64,000 nt of DNA from Acidisoma silvae. GTDB lineage: Bacteria > Pseudomonadota > Alphaproteobacteria > Acetobacterales > Acetobacteraceae. Under the pieces are notes generated by a model. That model had not been told where the DNA came from. It ran no database searches and saw only the letters and a list, made by a program, of their open reading frames with translations. Shown here piece by piece: positions 61,204 to 64,000 of the stretch. The stretch is from positions 124,001-188,000 of the forward strand of contig NZ_JAESVB010000005.1 of NCBI RefSeq assembly GCF_020618775.1, given 5' to 3'. Within the stretch, counting starts at the first letter, position 1; every line of letters begins with the position of its first letter. The translations under genes and the position numbers were made by a program.

Positions 61204-62232
61204 TTACTGGTTGCCGTAGTTGCCGGACGCCAGGTTGGCGTTGATCAGCGCCGGCAGCGTCTTCAGAAAGCCGTTAAAGTCGCCGTACATCTGCGTGTAG
61301 TAGTGATCGACATTCGCCTTGGTCAGTTCCGGCATGATGAACATGGCGGTGGCCGGAACCGGCTTGCCCTGAACATGGTTGATGGCGACCTGCTCGGCCA
61401 TGCCGAGTTCCAGCGGGCCATCCTGCAGGTTGCTTTCCAGCTCGGTGCCGTCGCGCACGGCGCGCATGCCGTCCTTGATGCCATCCGTGCCGGTGACCGG
61501 GATCTTGCCGGCCAGACCCTTTTCCTTCAGCGCCTGAATCGCGCCGATGGCCATGTCGTCATTCTCGGCGATGATGCCATCGATCTTGCTGCCGTAGCGC
61601 GACAGCCAATCCTGCGTGATGCTGTAGGCCTGATTACGCGCCCAGTTGCCGGGCTGGATGGCCAGCACCGTCACATTCGGGTTCTGCGCCAGAACCTGCT
61701 TGATGCCCTTGGTGCGGTCGATTTCACCGGACTGGCCCAGCGGCCCCTGGAGCACGACGACATTGCCCTTGCTGCCCAGCGCCGTCATCATGTGCTTCGC
61801 CTCGTTCGCGCCGGCCATCACGTCATCCGGGCCGACATAGGAGGTGAGGTACGGCGTCGCGTCGGGGCTTGCCGTCAGGTTGGTGACGATGACGGCGATG
61901 CCGGCTTCCTTGGCGGCCTTGATCTGCGGCGTCAGCGTCGCGGAATTCACCGGCGCCACCACAATCGCATCGACCTTTCGGTTGATGAACTGCTGGAACT
62001 GCGAAATCTGGGCGTTCACGTCCATGCCGGCGCTGTTCCACAGCAGGGTCGCGTTATTGGCCTTAGCCACCGCTTCCACGCCGCGCTTGCCGAGCGAGAT
62101 GAAGGAGGACATGTCATAGACGGTGAAGCCGATGACCGGGTTCTTCGCGTCCGCGAAAGCCGGGGCGGCGCCGGCGGTGCCGACCGAGAGGGCCACGCCC
62201 GCCAGAAGAATCTTCAGAAATTTGGACGACAT
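61204..62232 (-). CDS. ribose-type ABC transporter, periplasmic binding protein (second system)
   Basis: 342 aa. Signal peptide KILLAGVALSVGTAGAAPAFA. RbsB family, type I fold: PVIGFTVYDMSSFISLGKRGVEA, VDAIVVAPVNS, VLQGPLGQSGEIDRTKGI, IIAENDDMAIGAIQALKEKG and GTDGIKDGM. Together with the SDR and DeoR a polyol ligand is likely. Unlike the first system, this gene is the last of the transporter genes and its transcript is framed by hairpins. Confidence 0.92.
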   Translation of the reverse strand: MSSKFLKILLAGVALSVGTAGAAPAFADAKNPVIGFTVYDMSSFISLGKRGVEAVAKANNATLLWNSAGMDVNAQISQFQQFINRKVDAIVVAPVNSATLTPQIKAAKEAGIAVIVTNLTASPDATPYLTSYVGPDDVMAGANEAKHMMTALGSKGNVVVLQGPLGQSGEIDRTKGIKQVLAQNPNVTVLAIQPGNWARNQAYSITQDWLSRYGSKIDGIIAENDDMAIGAIQALKEKGLAGKIPVTGTDGIKDGMRAVRDGTELESNLQDGPLELGMAEQVAINHVQGKPVPATAMFIMPELTKANVDHYYTQMYGDFNGFLKTLPALINANLASGNYGNQ

Positions 62233-62266
62233 TTCTCAATCCCTTTTGTGTAGTCGTTTTTTTAAA

Positions 62267-62290
62267 CGCCGCCGCCTTCAGGCGACGGCG
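62267..62290 (-). promoter_or_regulatory. intercistronic hairpin ahead of the second binding-protein gene
   Basis: On the minus strand CGCCGTCGCC / GGCGGCGGCG with loop TGAA (one G-U pair), 10-bp stem, 35 bases before the binding-protein start, then TTTAAAAAAACG and an AAAGGGA ribosome site. It separates the permease from the binding protein in the message. Confidence 0.6.
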
Positions 62291-62315
62291 CAGGCAAGGC
62301 ACGTCCCCTTCAGGC

Positions 62316-63320
62316 TCAGTCGTCGCCGCGGTTCATGACGCTGTCGACGAAGACGGCGCCGATGATGATCAGGCCTTTGACGATGAGCTGGTAGAAGGGC
62401 GAAACGTTGATGATGTTGAGGCCGTTATCCAGCACCCCGATGATCAGGAAGCCGAAGACGGTGCCGATGATGGAGCCGCGGCCGCCGGCCAGGCTGATGC
62501 CGCCGATGACGGCAGCCGCGATGGCGTTCAGCTCGTAACCCGTGCCGTTGGTGGCAATGCCGGCGGTCGCACGCGCGGCCAGGATGACACCGGCGACACC
62601 GGCCAGAAAGCCCGAGATGGTATAGACCAGAAAGCGATTGCTGCGGAGGCTGACGCCCGCCACGCGCGCCGCCTGCGGATTGCCGCCGACCGCATAGATA
62701 TGCATGCCGAATTTGGTGCGGGCCAGAATGATCCAGGCCAGCACGACGACGACGATCATCACCGCCACCGGAATGGAGAGGCCGAAGACCTTGCCGCTCA
62801 GCGCCAGGAACTGATCGGACAGGCCCGAAATCGGCTGGCCGTCGCTGGCGACGAAAGCAAGGCCCGAGGCGACCGTCATATTGCCGAGTGTGGCCACGAA
62901 AGGCGGCACGCGGGCGAAGGCCACCAGCGCGCCGTTGAAGGCGCCGATGGCGGTGCCGGCGGCGATGCCGAGGATGACGGCCTCGGTGCAGGTCAGCACG
63001 CCGTCATCCTGCGCAAACAGCGCGCCAACGACACCGGACAGGCCGACGATGCTGCCGACGGAGAGATCGATACCGCCGGTCAGGATGACGAATGTCGCGC
63101 CCGTCGCCAGCAGCGCATTGGCCGCCACCTGGATCAGGATGACGTTCATATTGGAGAAGGTCAGGAAGGTATGGTTGGAAATGGCCAGCGTCACCAGGAA
63201 CACGGCCAGGATGATCACCAGCGCATAGCGCAGCGCGAAGCGGCCGATCTGCCGGGGTGACGGCAGGCCTTTCGGCTCCGCCGCATTGGCAACCGCTGGG
63301 GTGATGCTATTGCTTGCCAT
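62316..63320 (-). CDS. ribose-type ABC transporter permease (second system)
   Basis: 334 aa, RbsC family. TGGIDLSVGSIVGLSGVVGAL is the conserved motif, with AFNGALVAFARVPPFVATLGNMTVASGLAF and AAAVIGGISLAGGRGSIIGTV. Overlaps the ATPase gene by 14 bp at its start and is followed by the binding-protein gene. Confidence 0.92.
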   Translation of the reverse strand: MASNSITPAVANAAEPKGLPSPRQIGRFALRYALVIILAVFLVTLAISNHTFLTFSNMNVILIQVAANALLATGATFVILTGGIDLSVGSIVGLSGVVGALFAQDDGVLTCTEAVILGIAAGTAIGAFNGALVAFARVPPFVATLGNMTVASGLAFVASDGQPISGLSDQFLALSGKVFGLSIPVAVMIVVVVLAWIILARTKFGMHIYAVGGNPQAARVAGVSLRSNRFLVYTISGFLAGVAGVILAARATAGIATNGTGYELNAIAAAVIGGISLAGGRGSIIGTVFGFLIIGVLDNGLNIINVSPFYQLIVKGLIIIGAVFVDSVMNRGDD

Positions 63321-64000
63321 TGGATGACCTTCCCATCGCCAGACGCAGGATCGCTTCCTGTTCCAGCTCGTTCTTCTTCAATTCACCCATGATCGCTCCT
63401 TCGCGGATGACGAGCACACGGTGACTGAGGTTGATAAGTTCCGGCATGTCGGAGGATGCTAGCAGAACCGCCACACCCTGCGCCGCCAGATCGTTGATCA
63501 GCCGATAGAGTTCGCTGCGGGCGCCGACATCGATGCCGCGCGTCGGCTCATCCAGAATGAGCAGGCGCGGCGTGCCGGTGACGAGCCAGCGGGCCAGCGC
63601 CACCTTCTGCTGATTGCCACCCGAAAGATGGCCGACCTTCTGGCCCAGCGTCGCATAGGCAACCTTGGTGCGCTTCAGAACATCCAATGCCTGCGTGCGG
63701 CGCTTGCCGTTTTCCAGCAAACCGCCCGGCGTCACGAAGGAATTCAGATGCGGCAGGGTGACATTATCGATGATCGACAGCGAGGTCAGGATGCCGGAAA
63801 TCTTGCGATCTTCCGGCACCATGGCGATGCCGCACTTGATCGATTCCTTCATATGGCCCAGCGGCAGATCGCGGCCGTCCAGGCGCAGAGAGCCGGTGGC
63901 CTTGCGCATGCCGTAGATGGCTTCCAGCATTTCGGACCGGCCAGCGCCGACAAGCCCGCCGAGGCCCAGAATTTCGCCCGCCTTGACCGTGAAGGAGACC
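63307..64000 (-). CDS. ribose-type ABC transporter ATPase (second system), cut by right edge
   Basis: Only the C-terminal part (about 231 residues) of an RbsA-type double ATPase lies in the window: a variant Walker A region GLGGLVGAGRSEMLE, LSGGNQQKVALARWL signature and LLILDEPTRGIDVGAR. The N-terminal half lies beyond 64000. Order here is ATPase-permease-binding protein. Confidence 0.93.
   Translation of the reverse strand, partial: VSFTVKAGEILGLGGLVGAGRSEMLEAIYGMRKATGSLRLDGRDLPLGHMKESIKCGIAMVPEDRKISGILTSLSIIDNVTLPHLNSFVTPGGLLENGKRRTQALDVLKRTKVAYATLGQKVGHLSGGNQQKVALARWLVTGTPRLLILDEPTRGIDVGARSELYRLINDLAAQGVAVLLASSDMPELINLSHRVLVIREGAIMGELKKNELEQEAILRLAMGRSSNGKQ

Noticed and set aside
1-64000. 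CRISPR arrays, prophage, IS elements, rRNA
   Set aside because: No regularly spaced direct repeats, no integrase, transposase or phage structural proteins, and no rRNA-like stretch were seen.

Overview
This is a high-GC chromosomal window from an alphaproteobacterium. The gene order tmk / holB / metG / tatD / MBL hydrolase, preceded by rlpA and a D,D-carboxypeptidase, is typical of Alphaproteobacteria. The overall content (many sugar and polyamine ABC systems, SDRs, mannonate dehydratase, small lipoproteins) suggests Rhodospirillales/Acetobacteraceae. This assignment is an inference from gene content; there is no rRNA or tRNA gene to anchor it. I found no CRISPR array, prophage or insertion sequence. 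Coding density is high, and many convincing-looking antisense ORFs are by-products of the high GC.

Layout. 0-4 kb: the end of a degenerate GGDEF plus intact EAL protein, an unrecognised protein, two lipoproteins (one only 52 aa), a Nudix protein with an altered box, and a small secreted protein. 4-9.5 kb: an NCS1 permease diverging from a ribose-type ABC operon (binding protein, ATPase, permease). 9.6-11.4 kb: a GAF-GGDEF-EAL protein, again with a broken GGDEF. 11.5-15.4 kb: a YdcSTUV-like polyamine-type ABC operon. 15.4-18.3 kb: small envelope proteins and a secreted alpha/beta hydrolase with a C-terminal tandem repeat. 18.3-22.9 kb: an SDR divergent from mannonate dehydratase UxuA, a Phd/VapC toxin-antitoxin pair, PaiB and DUF779 proteins. 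23-31.3 kb: one long minus-strand run for cell-wall enzymes (MltB, RlpA, D,D-carboxypeptidase) and the tmk-FKBP-holB-metG-tatD-MBL block. 31.5-39.3 kb: map, corA, an SGNH hydrolase, uppP, rsmB, a small ribbon-helix-helix protein and typA. 39.5-41.1 kb: two acetyltransferases around a cupin-HTH regulator. 41.2-47.6 kb: a TetR-controlled RND efflux operon. 47.8-53.6 kb: AmpG, succinyl-CoA:3-ketoacid CoA-transferase subunits, Nudix, and two convergent sibling MFS transporters. 53.7-59.4 kb: TetR/hydrolase, GST, and a MarR-EmrA-EmrB efflux operon. 59.5-64 kb: an SDR resembling polyol dehydrogenases, a DeoR regulator and a second ribose-type ABC transporter cut by the right edge.

Themes. Peptidoglycan turnover and recycling (MltB, RlpA, carboxypeptidase, UppP, AmpG), drug efflux (RND, EmrAB, MFS pair) and uptake of sugars, polyols and polyamines dominate. 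The observations most worth a second look are: (1) a family of about 80-105 bp intergenic repeats (four copies) whose right-hand hairpin changes both sides together while its loop stays fixed, one copy sitting between scoA and scoB; (2) holB, whose P-loop lies upstream of the first ATG and whose only upstream start is CTG, in a CTGA overlap with an FKBP gene sitting between tmk and holB; (3) EAL proteins with eroded GGDEF motifs; (4) a secreted hydrolase with two copies of an unrecognised domain. I did not see a clear, entirely new multi-gene system.
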